Assembly (NCBI RefSeq): GCF_900089835.1
Contig: NZ_OANU01000031.1
Span: forward strand, 1-64,000
DNA length: 64,000 nt
Direction of reading: 5' to 3'
Source: Vibrio thalassae
Lineage (GTDB): Bacteria; Pseudomonadota; Gammaproteobacteria; Enterobacterales; Vibrionaceae
Below are positions 8,153 to 17,361 of this stretch, in pieces (within the stretch, counting starts at the first letter, position 1; every line of letters begins with the position of its first letter). Under the pieces are notes generated by a model. The model had not been told where the DNA came from and did not search any database. It worked only from the letters and a program-made list of their open reading frames with translations. Made by a program: the position numbers and the translations under genes.

Positions 8153-9532
8153 CTAAAACGCTTTTAACAAAGTCTGAAACATTTGATTAGCCGTACTGAT
8201 CACTTTCATATTTGCCTCATAGGCATTGAGAAAAAGCAACATGTTCGCGGCTTCTTCGTCCGAGTTCACCGCGCTGACACTATCTCTGGCAACTTGCGCA
8301 TCCTCTACGCTAATTTGTGCTGCTGTCGCTTCACTTTCAGCTTGTCGGGTAAAAATACCAATGTCTCCCAACAACCCCGAATAAGCGCTATAAGGCGTTT
8401 TACCAACAACCGACCCATTGGTTAAAGGCGTTTGAGATAGCATGGAAAGATCTTTGAGAACATCACCGTTGCCGGAAAGCGTTGCACTAGAGGAGAATGC
8501 AAGCGCTTGTGCGCTAATCGCAGGGTCAATGGCAAGCGAGTGCGCCTCACTCCCCGCCGTGTAAGTAAACAAGCTTTGCCCAGCGGCTCCGTTAAGATCA
8601 AAGCCCGAATTTAAGGCATTATTGACCCCGTCAGCGAGTCCTTTTGCGAGATCGGCCAATGTCGCTTTAATCGGCTCGTATTGGCTCAGTTTTAAGGCTT
8701 CTAGCGCACCAAGTTCTCCACCTAACGAGTCATCAATCGCAGTCGTCATTGACTGGAAAGTAATGGAAAGATCGGTGCTATAAGGGTCACCACTCGAAAA
8801 GTCGCGAGTGAGTGAAGCCGAAAAACCGCCAATAACCAGAGGCTGTCCGTTAGGCGTGGATAACTCAACACCGCCCGCGGTATATATCACTTGCACATCT
8901 AACGATTTTGAGAGCTCGTTAAGCTGTTTGTCCATTTCATCTTGTAGTCCTGCGACGCCTTTACCGAGCAGTGCGTCTTCTTGAAGTTTTTGATTTAGAG
9001 CTGCGATACTTTCAAGCTGGCTGTTGACATGAGACACGATGGCTCCGTATCGTTCACTTTGCGCCGCCTCTTGCTGACTAAGTTGGGCTGAAACTGAGTT
9101 GAGTTGCTGTGCTAACGCATCTGCGTTAGTGAGCACTTGTTGTCTAAATGCGATGCTCTCTGGCGTCACACTGGCTTCATCAATCGCGGCAAAAAAGCCA
9201 TTAAGGCCCTGCGTTAAACTCAAACCGTCAGCACCCAACAGATTTTCAATATTGGATAAACCGTCAAAATAACTTTGTGAATATTGCGCCGATTCGGTAG
9301 CTTCCCGTAAACGATTAATGGAAGACTGCTCTGCAATCCGAATAATATCGCCCACTTCAACACCCGCCCCCAAATTGATCCCGTTGACGAAATTTCCAGA
9401 CGATGTTGCTTCTAAACTGACTATCTGACGACTATAACCCGATGTATTCACGTTGGCGGTATTTTGCGCCGTCGTATTTAACGCCACACGATTGGCGAGT
9501 ACACCACTGAGTCCAATATTGACCATTCCCAT
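8153..9532 (-). CDS. flgK: Flagellar hook-associated protein FlgK
   Basis: 459-aa hook-associated protein 1. The N-terminus contains the rod/hook/HAP signature (LNTTAQNTANVNTSGYSRQ), and the C-terminus carries the paired helix (EEAANMLLFLNAYEANMKVI). It is shorter than many FlgK proteins (about 550-620 aa), so the variable surface domain is reduced. The first ATG is chosen because a GGAG motif lies 5 bp upstream and it overlaps the flgJ stop by one base. The longer spacing to the ATG two codons later is less favourable. Confidence 0.9.
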   Translation of the reverse strand: MGMVNIGLSGVLANRVALNTTAQNTANVNTSGYSRQIVSLEATSSGNFVNGINLGAGVEVGDIIRIAEQSSINRLREATESAQYSQSYFDGLSNIENLLGADGLSLTQGLNGFFAAIDEASVTPESIAFRQQVLTNADALAQQLNSVSAQLSQQEAAQSERYGAIVSHVNSQLESIAALNQKLQEDALLGKGVAGLQDEMDKQLNELSKSLDVQVIYTAGGVELSTPNGQPLVIGGFSASLTRDFSSGDPYSTDLSITFQSMTTAIDDSLGGELGALEALKLSQYEPIKATLADLAKGLADGVNNALNSGFDLNGAAGQSLFTYTAGSEAHSLAIDPAISAQALAFSSSATLSGNGDVLKDLSMLSQTPLTNGSVVGKTPYSAYSGLLGDIGIFTRQAESEATAAQISVEDAQVARDSVSAVNSDEEAANMLLFLNAYEANMKVISTANQMFQTLLKAF

Positions 9533-10128
9533 TATTTACTCTCCTTATCTAGAGGACGGTTGGGAACTTGCGATGACAATTGCTTGAATATCATCTCGGC
9601 GAGCCCAAATGAGGATTGACGGCTAATACGCTGCGCCAACTGGGCATCGAGCATTCCTTGAAACATGCCATCCGACTTCATGGACAGCGGATTGTTTTCA
9701 TCACTCATCGCCTCGCTAGCAGAGCGCATACGAGTGAGCATTTGTTGCAGAAATAACGCCTCAAACTGCTGCGAAGCTGCCAACAATCCTGCTCCAGAAT
9801 TGTCGTGTTTCATTTGAGCTAAGGCATGATTGTCTAAATAGAAGTTCGCGACATGTTGGCTCGTCTGCGTATGAGCTGGAACCGACAATTGCCCGGAGAA
9901 CGTTGCCAGCCCTGCTCGTTGCGAACTTTCAACCATTAAGGTTTCAAAGCTCATTGTTTGCGCTTGTGCAGGGCTCGTTGAATGTAATGACGACGCCACA
10001 ACGGATACGTCAGCTTCAGTGGATGCAATGTTCTCTATCCCAGGCTTAATTTCACACTGCTGTTTTACAGTCAAAGGACCTTGGCTAGGTAATTGGGTTA
10101 TTAAAGCCAGTGCGTTTGAATCAAGCAT
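9532..10128 (-). CDS. flgJ: Rod-capping protein FlgJ lacking the muramidase domain
   Basis: 198-aa protein with the FlgJ N-terminal rod-binding domain (LAASQQFEALFLQQMLTRMR and SDGMFQGMLDAQLAQRIS). The family in enterics and the Vibrio polar system is about 310 residues, with a C-terminal peptidoglycan hydrolase domain. Here the protein stops after the rod-cap part, so the cell wall must be opened by another enzyme. Start and stop both overlap neighbours by one base, arguing for a genuine single-domain gene rather than a truncation. Confidence 0.87.
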   Translation of the reverse strand: MLDSNALALITQLPSQGPLTVKQQCEIKPGIENIASTEADVSVVASSLHSTSPAQAQTMSFETLMVESSQRAGLATFSGQLSVPAHTQTSQHVANFYLDNHALAQMKHDNSGAGLLAASQQFEALFLQQMLTRMRSASEAMSDENNPLSMKSDGMFQGMLDAQLAQRISRQSSFGLAEMIFKQLSSQVPNRPLDKESK

Positions 10129-11255
10129 TAGATCACCACCAAATCACCGTTAATAGCGCCAACTTCATCCAGCGCCTGTAAGATTTGCATCAACGCTTCT
10201 GGAGTAGCGCCAATATTATTAATCGCATCGACAATTTCTTGCAGATTGGTACCACGAGGCCACACCATCGTCGTACCGTCATCTTCATCGACGCTGATTT
10301 GGGTATTTTGGACAATGGCTGTTTCACCCACAGTATTGAACGCACCTCCCGGCTGTGACACCGACTCGGATTCTAAAATTGTCACGGTAATCCCACCTTG
10401 GCTTACCGCTGCCTCGGAAACCGTCACATTCTGGCTAATCACTACTGTGCCTGTTCGCGAATTGAACACCACCTTAGGCAAACGACGACCCTCTTCGATT
10501 TGCAACTCTTGAATCATGGCAACAAACATCACTCTGTCCTCGCTATCAATAGGGGCGGACACTTCAACTTGGCCTTTATTGAGCGCCTTCGCCACTTGCC
10601 CACCAAATGTCAGATTGATAGCTTTGGAAATGTTCAGTGCCGTTTCGTAGTTAGGCTGCTTGAGCTGCAAACGAATCGTCGGATCTCGGTCAATACCGGT
10701 TGAGATTTCTCGTTCTAAGGTCGCACCATTGGGTATGCGGCCAACGGTCGGGGTATTTCGAGTCACGCTGGTACCGTTTTCACCCGTAGCGTTAAAACCG
10801 CCAACTACCAAGCTACCTTGAGCCACCGCATAAACTTCACCATCAATACCTCGAAGTGGTGTAAGTAACAAAGTCCCACCGCGCAGGCTTTTGGCATCCC
10901 CCAACGAAGACACCGTTACGGTCAGGGTTTGACCCGCGCCTTGATGTGGCTCGACCGCGGCAGTCACACTCACCGCGGCAACGTTTTTCAATTTAGGGTT
11001 GGTACTATCGTCAAGTTGCACACCAAACTGTTTGATCATATTCACCACCGACTGCTGGGTGAACTTCACTTGAGATTTATCGCCGGAGCCATCCAGCCCA
11101 ACCACTAAGCCATATCCAATCAGTTGGTTTTGTCTGTCTCCGTAGACCTCCGCTACTTCAGCAATCGCTCTTGCGGCCAAAGTTGATGGTGTCCAGCTAA
11201 GTAGCCCCAAAGGCAACAGCAAATGGATGAGGTAACGCCATTTCAACGTCATCAT
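10128..11255 (-). CDS. flgI: Flagellar P-ring protein FlgI
   Basis: 375-aa periplasmic protein of the P ring, the bushing around the rod in the peptidoglycan layer. A signal peptide (hydrophobic LIHLLLPLGLL) is followed by the highly conserved mature start RAIAEVAEVYGDRQNQLIGY. Conserved GLVVGLDGSGDKS, LLTPLRGIDGEVYAVAQGSL and the C-terminal EIVDAINNIGATPEALMQIL are visible. The reading frame is open five codons further upstream, but the ATG at 11255 overlaps the flgH stop by one base and is the natural start. FlgA at the end of this unit is its chaperone. Confidence 0.93.
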   Translation of the reverse strand: MMTLKWRYLIHLLLPLGLLSWTPSTLAARAIAEVAEVYGDRQNQLIGYGLVVGLDGSGDKSQVKFTQQSVVNMIKQFGVQLDDSTNPKLKNVAAVSVTAAVEPHQGAGQTLTVTVSSLGDAKSLRGGTLLLTPLRGIDGEVYAVAQGSLVVGGFNATGENGTSVTRNTPTVGRIPNGATLEREISTGIDRDPTIRLQLKQPNYETALNISKAINLTFGGQVAKALNKGQVEVSAPIDSEDRVMFVAMIQELQIEEGRRLPKVVFNSRTGTVVISQNVTVSEAAVSQGGITVTILESESVSQPGGAFNTVGETAIVQNTQISVDEDDGTTMVWPRGTNLQEIVDAINNIGATPEALMQILQALDEVGAINGDLVVI

Positions 11256-11998
11256 TAAAACGGCATCCAAGGTGAATTAAAGAATTGAGTTAGCCAGCCA
11301 GCGGTATTGGTATCGGCAAAAGTGCCTCTGCCTGCATATGTGATGCGCGCGTCTGCAATACGTTGAGAGGAAAGTGTATTGTCGGCTTGAATATCATCCA
11401 CTCGCACATTCCCCGTCAAACGGATGTATTCATCGCCTTGATTGAGTTTCAGCCACTTCTCCCCTCGAACTCTAAGCACCCCGTTAGGCAGTACATCGTA
11501 AACCGTCACCGTAATAGAGCCTGATAAACTATTACCCTGTGTAGATGCCGCTGCGCCATCAAAATCTCGTGTTGCATCAAGAGCGGCGCTGCCTTCAGTA
11601 TAGGTCGTCGTACCAAGAATCGGCGCAGCAATCGTCGCACTGGAATCTTTACCATACTGAGTCGAAGCGCTCTTATCAGACTCTGTTTTCTCATCAAGCA
11701 TAACAGTAAGGATATCTCCCACCCGATAAGCTCGACGGTCTTGAAACAAGGTCATGGCCGTCGTTCCAGTATACAAACTACCCTTGCTAACTCGTGTAAC
11801 CTGATAATCTAATTCTGGCGGAGCATACGCTTCATCATTAGGAGACGGTGGGATAAATTCATCCTGCCGACCCGCGCAACCAATCATATTCACGACCAGA
11901 AGTGCGACAACAGAAATGTAATAAAGCACACCAATCGCATGAGACTTTGCAAGCCCCGCTTTATTCGCTTTTTGCTTTTCCATCTCAGCTTCCTTCAT
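11255..11998 (-). CDS. flgH: Flagellar L-ring lipoprotein FlgH
   Basis: 247-aa outer-membrane lipoprotein forming the L ring. The lipobox VVNMIGC is preceded by an unusually long N-terminal extension of about 25 charged residues before the hydrophobic stretch. The mature part has the FlgH signatures SLYTGTTAMTLFQDRRAYRV and GDILTVMLDEKTES, plus RIADARITYAGRGTFADTNT near the end. A good GGGAG ribosome site precedes the start. It lies 18 bp after flgG. Confidence 0.92.
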   Translation of the reverse strand: MKEAEMEKQKANKAGLAKSHAIGVLYYISVVALLVVNMIGCAGRQDEFIPPSPNDEAYAPPELDYQVTRVSKGSLYTGTTAMTLFQDRRAYRVGDILTVMLDEKTESDKSASTQYGKDSSATIAAPILGTTTYTEGSAALDATRDFDGAAASTQGNSLSGSITVTVYDVLPNGVLRVRGEKWLKLNQGDEYIRLTGNVRVDDIQADNTLSSQRIADARITYAGRGTFADTNTAGWLTQFFNSPWMPF

Positions 11999-12016
11999 GC
12001 CTGACTCCCTTTGGCG

Positions 12017-12802
12017 CTATGACTGCTGAGCAATGTATTGCAACATTTGATCGGCTGCACTGACCATTTTTGCGCTCATTTCATAAGCTCGCTGAGTAGC
12101 AATCATGTCGACCATTTCCTCCACCACCTGTACATTGGAGCCTTCAAGTGCGCCTTGTTTTAATTGCCCTGAGCCCTCGGTTCCTGCCACAAGCTCTACT
12201 GCTTCCCCTGAGCCTTCCGTTTCAGCAAACAAGTTACCGCCTTGCGCAGCGAGTCCCGCTGGGTTCATGAATTTCACTATGGTAATTTGACCTAACGCCT
12301 CTGGGTTTACTTGTCCCGGAATCGTTGCGGTTGCTACGCCATCAGCGGTAATACTCACCAATGTTGCTTCTGGCGGAATGACAATTTCAGGGATGAGCGG
12401 GTAGCCTTGTGTATTGACCAATTGCCCATCTGAATTGGTTTGAAACTGTCCGTTTCGGGTATACAGGAGCTCGCCATCCGAGTTCTCTATTTGGAAAAAA
12501 CCGTCACCGAGTATGGCTAAGTCAAATTGCTGGTTGGTGTTTTGAATGCTACCTTGAGTAAAGACTTTTTCTGTCCCCACAACGCGAACACCATTACCAA
12601 GCTGAATTCCCGTGGGGTGTTCATTGAGTTCGGTGGTTTCTGTACCCGCCTGCTTATCGACGCTGTAAAACAGGTCTTCAAATACCACACGGTCTCGCTT
12701 GAAACCGACGGTATTGATATTGGCAAGATTGTTAGAAATGGCGGTCATTTTCGCATCTTGAGCAGCCATCCCTGTTTTGGATATCCATAAAGCACTGTGC
12801 AT
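12017..12802 (-). CDS. flgG: Flagellar distal rod protein FlgG
   Basis: 261-aa distal rod subunit. The N-terminus (MAAQDAKMTAISNNLANINT) and C-terminus (GSNVQVVEEMVDMIATQRAY) are the axial-protein D0 signatures. Length is that of FlgG in most bacteria. It follows flgF by 11 bp and precedes flgH by 18 bp. It looks fully intact. Confidence 0.93.
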   Translation of the reverse strand: MHSALWISKTGMAAQDAKMTAISNNLANINTVGFKRDRVVFEDLFYSVDKQAGTETTELNEHPTGIQLGNGVRVVGTEKVFTQGSIQNTNQQFDLAILGDGFFQIENSDGELLYTRNGQFQTNSDGQLVNTQGYPLIPEIVIPPEATLVSITADGVATATIPGQVNPEALGQITIVKFMNPAGLAAQGGNLFAETEGSGEAVELVAGTEGSGQLKQGALEGSNVQVVEEMVDMIATQRAYEMSAKMVSAADQMLQYIAQQS

Positions 12803-12813
12803 AATTGTCTTCC

Positions 12814-13548
12814 TTAAGCTTTAAGCAGTTTGTTCCCTATCTGAGCAATTTCATCGGCCGACGCCATGACTTCAATTTGCATTTCATATTGTCGAGTAAG
12901 TGACATGATGCTAACCAACTCTTCGAGGCTTGATACGTTACTCGCCTCTAAATACCCAGAACGCACTTGAACCGTAAAGTCTTCAGCTAACACACCACCT
13001 CCTTTAGGAACAAAATGACCGCTGGCATGCATGGTCATCGCATCGTATTCAGGCTTAACTAACTTGAGCGCACCTACCTCGACCGAAGCTTCTCCACCAA
13101 TTGGAGTCACTGAAATCAGGCCGTTTGCACTGACGGTAATAAACTCAAAATCGGGCAAAACCATAGGCCCATCGATTGACATAACACGTCGCTCACCAAG
13201 GTAAAGCTGACCATTACCATCCAATCGAAAATTTCCGGCACGGGTGTACAGTTCGTTCGGTTCGCCCTCCAAGCCTTCTAAGGTAATAAACCCATCGCCG
13301 TTAATAGAGACATCCAAAGGACGTTCGGTGCGAATATCTTCACCTTGTGCAAAATTGTTGATCGCCGAATTAGTTCTCGAAGTTACCGAGGTTAAAAACC
13401 CCGAGCCTTCCAAACGCATTGGTGAAGAGTGTTCCATCAGTGCCTTGAACCCTATGGTGTCAGCATGAGAGAGGTTATTGGCGCGAACGTGCTGAGCGAG
13501 CATGGTTCGCTCAGCACCTTTCGCTGCACTAAACAGTATTGGATTCAT
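12814..13548 (-). CDS. flgF: Flagellar proximal rod protein FlgF
   Basis: 244-aa rod subunit. The N-terminal axial motif (MLAQHVRANNLSHADTIGFK) and the central repeat NGDGFITLEGLEGEPNELYT are typical, and the C-terminus EELVSIMSLTRQYEMQIEVM is conserved. It follows flgE by 4 bp. Confidence 0.92.
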   Translation of the reverse strand: MNPILFSAAKGAERTMLAQHVRANNLSHADTIGFKALMEHSSPMRLEGSGFLTSVTSRTNSAINNFAQGEDIRTERPLDVSINGDGFITLEGLEGEPNELYTRAGNFRLDGNGQLYLGERRVMSIDGPMVLPDFEFITVSANGLISVTPIGGEASVEVGALKLVKPEYDAMTMHASGHFVPKGGGVLAEDFTVQVRSGYLEASNVSSLEELVSIMSLTRQYEMQIEVMASADEIAQIGNKLLKA

Positions 13549-13552
13549 AGTC

Positions 13553-14779
13553 CTACACCACGTTGAATAGCGCTTGGGTTAGCTGATCTGAGGTTGAAAT
13601 CGATTTGGTGTTGGCTTGATAGTTACGCTGTGCGGTCATTAAAGCCACCAACTCAGAAGTCAGATCCACATTTGAGCCTTCCAGTGCTCCCGACGTTAAA
13701 TCACCGAACACACCACTGCCTGCTGTACCCAAAACCGGAGTGCCAGAACTAAAGCTTTGCAGCCATGCGGTATCACTGGTTTTGATCAGGTTTTGAGGGG
13801 CAGCAAAGTCGGCGAGTACCACTTGGCCTTGCAGTTGAGATTGCCCATTGGTGTAGGTGGCAAAAATACGTCCATCATTTTCCATTCGAACACTGGCATA
13901 ATCACCGGAGGTATAGCCGTTAGGACTATTTTTGGACACCACAAAGTCACTACCAAACTGAGTGACTGACGATAAATCTATATTCACTGTCACGCCGTTT
14001 GCGCCATTAGCGGGGTCAAAACTCACGCTGTAGTTCCCCCCTGATGCAATAGTTCCATCTGCGTTAAAGGTGAAATTAGCGCTATCGGTGGTAGTTGGAG
14101 AACTCGCGGGGACTAGTGCATCGGCTGCGTTGATGGCTTGACCATCCACTAAAACGTGAACATTCCAATCATTGGAGGCCCCTTTGACAAAGTACTGACT
14201 TACCGTGTGTGGGTTGCCCAGCGAATCATAAACTGGCGTGGTGTAAGAATGGTTGTAGGTAGAAGAATCGCTGTAATCAAAGGCCGCCGCGGGGACTTGC
14301 TCTCGCGCATCTAAATTGGCCACAAACTCGATACTGTCGGTTTCTCTTGCTTGCAGCGAAGCTGTGCTGATTTGCACTGTGCCGACCGAACCTAAGAGTA
14401 GATTATTATTCCCATCGACCGAGTAACCTTGCAGCGCTGCGCCGCTATTGGCGGTGATCACGCCGTCGGCATTCATATTGAAAATACCCGAGCGAGTGTA
14501 GAGAGTTTGCCCTTTGCTGTCCTCTAAAACAAAGAACCCATTGCCACTCAACGCCATGTCCAGTGAGCGCCCAGTGCCTGTTACCGTGCCACTTTTCTCA
14601 AAGTTTTGCGACACACCGACTACTTCAACGCCACCAGCTTCACTCCCACTGTAAACCGACGCAAATTCGGTTCTCGACTCCTTAAAGCCTGTTGTTGAAA
14701 CATTAGCAATATTGTTGGAAATAGTGTTGAGCTCTGAGTTAGAGGCATTTAGCCCACTCAGTGCAATACTAAAGCTCAT
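13553..14779 (-). CDS. flgE: Flagellar hook protein FlgE
   Basis: Hook subunit of 408 aa starting MSFSIALSGLNASNSELNTI, the universal axial-protein N-terminus. The C-terminus (EGSNVDLTSELVALMTAQRN) is equally typical. The frame is open seven codons upstream, but a GAGG motif lies 8 bp before the ATG at 14779, which I take as the start. A 129-bp gap with no hairpin separates it from flgD. Hook-length control (FliK) is not encoded in the window. Confidence 0.93.
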   Translation of the reverse strand: MSFSIALSGLNASNSELNTISNNIANVSTTGFKESRTEFASVYSGSEAGGVEVVGVSQNFEKSGTVTGTGRSLDMALSGNGFFVLEDSKGQTLYTRSGIFNMNADGVITANSGAALQGYSVDGNNNLLLGSVGTVQISTASLQARETDSIEFVANLDAREQVPAAAFDYSDSSTYNHSYTTPVYDSLGNPHTVSQYFVKGASNDWNVHVLVDGQAINAADALVPASSPTTTDSANFTFNADGTIASGGNYSVSFDPANGANGVTVNIDLSSVTQFGSDFVVSKNSPNGYTSGDYASVRMENDGRIFATYTNGQSQLQGQVVLADFAAPQNLIKTSDTAWLQSFSSGTPVLGTAGSGVFGDLTSGALEGSNVDLTSELVALMTAQRNYQANTKSISTSDQLTQALFNVV

Positions 14780-14908
14780 AATGTCATCCTCTTCATTCAA
14801 AAGAGGCTATCTCCGCTAGCTCTCTGGTTCGCGGAGAACGACAGCCATCATCTTACTTACAAAAACTTAAAAAAGGTCAAAGACTAAAAATACTCGCGAA
14901 AATACAAC

Positions 14909-15574
14909 TTAATTAGAGAAGGCCGCCACGTCGTAAAACGCCACTAAACCCACTCCTTGCACTTGCAGATGGCTTGTTCCGCCTACAAGCGGCGTTGTCA
15001 CCTGCTCAACCTTGCCATGCTGATAAATCGCTGGCTGGTAATTTTGTCCACTGTCCAATGTCACTTTCATTTGGTACGCGCCATTCAGACCCATCGCTTT
15101 GGCATCAAAAGCAAAATCAACCCGCCCTGCACTATTGGGGCCTAACGTTACCGTTTTCACTTGCCCAAGATGATTTACCAACTCGACAGCCACTGTATTG
15201 GACGCAGCTTGCAATTGAATATAACCAGTGTGAGTGCCCTCACCCGATGCGGATAGTTGGTCACTTTTGACGGTGACGGTTTTGTCCACCAAGGCTGCGG
15301 TACTCAGGACTTGCAAGTTATCAAGCATCGTCGTGTTGTTTTGCATCAACTGAACTAGGTTCTCTGTGCTCTCTACTTGAGAAAACTGCGCCAACTGCGC
15401 AACGTATTCAGTCCCATCCGTCGGGTTTAACGGGTCTTGGTTTTCAATCTGCGCCACCATCAAGGTGATAAATTCATTCTTTAACGCCCCAGCGCTGTTT
15501 GGGTTTTCTTTAGGGGCCAATGTTGACGCAGACTCAATGTTATTGACCTGCGCCGCTCCGGATATAGTCGTCAT
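14909..15574 (-). CDS. flgD: Flagellar hook-capping protein FlgD
   Basis: 221-aa hook cap. The N-terminal signature ENPNSAGALKNEFITLMVAQ and IENQDPLNPTDGTEYVAQLA is diagnostic for FlgD. The C-terminal half is the beta-rich FlgD Ig/Tudor-like region. It lies 48 bp after flgC and ahead of flgE, the usual order. Confidence 0.92.
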   Translation of the reverse strand: MTTISGAAQVNNIESASTLAPKENPNSAGALKNEFITLMVAQIENQDPLNPTDGTEYVAQLAQFSQVESTENLVQLMQNNTTMLDNLQVLSTAALVDKTVTVKSDQLSASGEGTHTGYIQLQAASNTVAVELVNHLGQVKTVTLGPNSAGRVDFAFDAKAMGLNGAYQMKVTLDSGQNYQPAIYQHGKVEQVTTPLVGGTSHLQVQGVGLVAFYDVAAFSN

Positions 15575-15622
15575 AATAGGTACATTCCTTAGAAATCACT
15601 GATTCGCAATAGCAGGGCTCTA

Positions 15623-16051
15623 TTAACTGCGCCACAGACCCATAAGTGATTGCTGCATGGATTTGACATTACCCAGCACTTCAACACTGGCTTCAAAACT
15701 GCGAGTCGCCGAGATCATATCTGCCATCTCGTTGACGACATTGATTCCTGAGTAGTACACATAACCTTCGTCATTTGACAGCGGATTGTTGGGCTCATAA
15801 CGCCCTTCCATCATCGAAGACACTTCGACAACGTCTGCAATGCGAATTGGTACCACGCCTTGATGTTGGGTTTCTTGTGCATTGAAATGGTTGTAAACCG
15901 CAGAAAATATCGGTTTGAGTGGTTTATAAACTTTTGAAGGGTCCCCAGAAACAGAATCAGCGTTTGCCAAGTTACTGGAGATAGTATTAAGCCTAACGGT
16001 TTGGGCACTCATTGCCGAGCCCGCCGTCTCATAGATACCTAAGAATGACAT
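15623..16051 (-). CDS. flgC: Flagellar proximal rod protein FlgC
   Basis: 142-aa rod subunit with the axial signature MSAQTVRLNTISSNLANADS and C-terminus VVNEMADMISATRSFEASVE. It contains the FlgC-specific central motif EPNNPLSNDEGYVYYSGINV. It lies 24 bp after flgB. Confidence 0.93.
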   Translation of the reverse strand: MSFLGIYETAGSAMSAQTVRLNTISSNLANADSVSGDPSKVYKPLKPIFSAVYNHFNAQETQHQGVVPIRIADVVEVSSMMEGRYEPNNPLSNDEGYVYYSGINVVNEMADMISATRSFEASVEVLGNVKSMQQSLMGLWRS

Positions 16052-16075
16052 GGTGTCCCTACCTAATCAATTCAC

Positions 16076-16423
16076 TTATTGTCCCTTGATGGCCGTTTTG
16101 ATACCGTTAATTTTCGACTGCAGAAATGCCAAGCTCTGATGATAATCCATCACATTTTTAGCGAATCTTGCCTGTTCATTTTCAAGTTCAACGGTATTAC
16201 CATCTCGCGTTCTTTGCACTGGAATTCTGAATTGCGCCGCAGTATCAATGTGCCAATCTTTACTGTTACCGATACCACTCAATATCGCATCAAATTTCAG
16301 ATCCATCGCTTTGTAATTAGGGGTGTCCACATTGGCAATATTCGAGCTCAAAACTGCAGCTCTATCCAAACGAAATTGAACTACCTTAGGGTGAACCCCT
16401 AACGCATCGTCTAAGTGAATCAT
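16076..16423 (-). CDS. flgB: Flagellar proximal rod protein FlgB
   Basis: 115-aa rod subunit and first gene of the long leftward flagellar unit. The motif DRAAVLSSNIANVDTPNYKA is the FlgB signature, and MDYHQSLAFLQSKINGIKTA forms the C-terminal helix. FlgB is normally about 115-135 aa, so this is full length. It faces fliM across a 170-bp divergent promoter region. Confidence 0.92.
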   Translation of the reverse strand: MIHLDDALGVHPKVVQFRLDRAAVLSSNIANVDTPNYKAMDLKFDAILSGIGNSKDWHIDTAAQFRIPVQRTRDGNTVELENEQARFAKNVMDYHQSLAFLQSKINGIKTAIKGQ

Positions 16424-16470
16424 GCCCTAGCCTCGTCTAACGTCGACCTTATTTCATAGTAAAACAGGTC

Positions 16471-16498
16471 TTTATAATTTTATGTATTTCTCACTCAA
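16471..16498 (-). promoter_or_regulatory. Candidate promoter for the flgB unit
   Basis: On the minus strand, ttgagt (16493-16498) and tataaa (16471-16476) are separated by 16 bp, about 50 bp upstream of flgB. I see no clear sigma-54 GG-N10-GC element in this intergenic region. A sigma-70-type promoter read by eye, unproven. Confidence 0.35.
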
Positions 16499-16504
16499 CC
16501 TAAG

Positions 16505-16532
16505 TTGAAATGAGAATGCTATAACCTATAGT
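16505..16532 (+). promoter_or_regulatory. Candidate promoter for the fliM unit
   Basis: ttgaaa (16505-16510) and tatagt (16527-16532) separated by 16 bp, about 60 bp upstream of fliM. It lies almost back-to-back with the flgB promoter candidate, so a shared regulator could bind between them. Read by eye. Confidence 0.35.
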
Positions 16533-16593
16533 TAGAAATAATTGGCGTGTCAAATTTGAGAACACTCACAAATAACAATTTTCGGGGATTGAC

Positions 16594-17361
16594 ATGAAAG
16601 AATGTTCGTTAACAGAGTTTGGAAATCCGAGTATTAAGATGCGTAAATTCCTGCTCAAACACGCTGGGCACTTCTCTAATGAAGTTGTTGATATTTTTAA
16701 ATTTAACTTCTCTTGCCGACATGTTAAAGCCAGTTTTTCAGAAGCACATAAACCACCTAAAAACAGCATCAAAACCGTGCTAAACATCGAAGACTTCGGT
16801 CATGTTTTTTTCTTTATTGAGCCACAAGCTGCCGATATTCTGCTATACAAACACCTAAACACGCCATCACCTATCCGAAAATCGAAGAGAAGTGTTAGTG
16901 ACACTACACTTACTCAAACTCACTTGAGGCTATTTCAAAAGCTCACTATGGCGATCACTAATATTCTGACTGCTGATGCGAGTCATTACGCGGTAGAGCA
17001 TACGGATCATCAACCTTCTGATATTGGCACCACCATCACTTTCACTTTTGATGATCAACAAATTGACATCACGTTTATGTTGGACGACCGATATGTCAAG
17101 AAGCTAAGGGACCTGATGGAAAGTAACGAAACTTTCGATAGAGAAGAAATTTTAAACAATCTGCGATATCAACCGGTTGAATTGGGCTGTGTCATGCTTC
17201 ATGGGCAATGCACCCTACACGAGTTAACCAGCCTGCAACCTGGTGATTTTATGCCCATGACCTTGTGTAAGAATTTAACGGTCAAAGTGAATGGGCATCC
17301 TACTTTTTTTGGCAAACTTCAATCTATTAACTCTGAGTTAGGAGTAGAAATCGATGGCTAG
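16594..17361 (+). CDS. fliM: Short FliM-type flagellar switch protein
   Basis: 255-aa protein in the fliM position, ahead of fliN with an 8-bp overlap. The C-terminal ~80 residues have the SpoA fold (YQPVELGCVMLHGQCTLHEL, LQPGDFMPM, NLTVKVNGHPTFFGKL). Canonical FliM is about 330-350 aa and starts with a CheY-binding helix (LSQ-EIDALL type). Neither that helix nor the GGxG motif of the middle domain is visible, so the protein looks more like a minimal rotor scaffold. It may not respond to CheY-P (inference). Assignment rests on the SpoA region and gene order. Confidence 0.8.
   Translation: MKECSLTEFGNPSIKMRKFLLKHAGHFSNEVVDIFKFNFSCRHVKASFSEAHKPPKNSIKTVLNIEDFGHVFFFIEPQAADILLYKHLNTPSPIRKSKRSVSDTTLTQTHLRLFQKLTMAITNILTADASHYAVEHTDHQPSDIGTTITFTFDDQQIDITFMLDDRYVKKLRDLMESNETFDREEILNNLRYQPVELGCVMLHGQCTLHELTSLQPGDFMPMTLCKNLTVKVNGHPTFFGKLQSINSELGVEIDG

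Noticed and set aside
16424-16593. Sigma-54 promoter for the flagellar units
   Set aside because: No GG-N10-GC element of the -24/-12 type found on either strand; ttggcgtgtc lacks the GC at the right distance.
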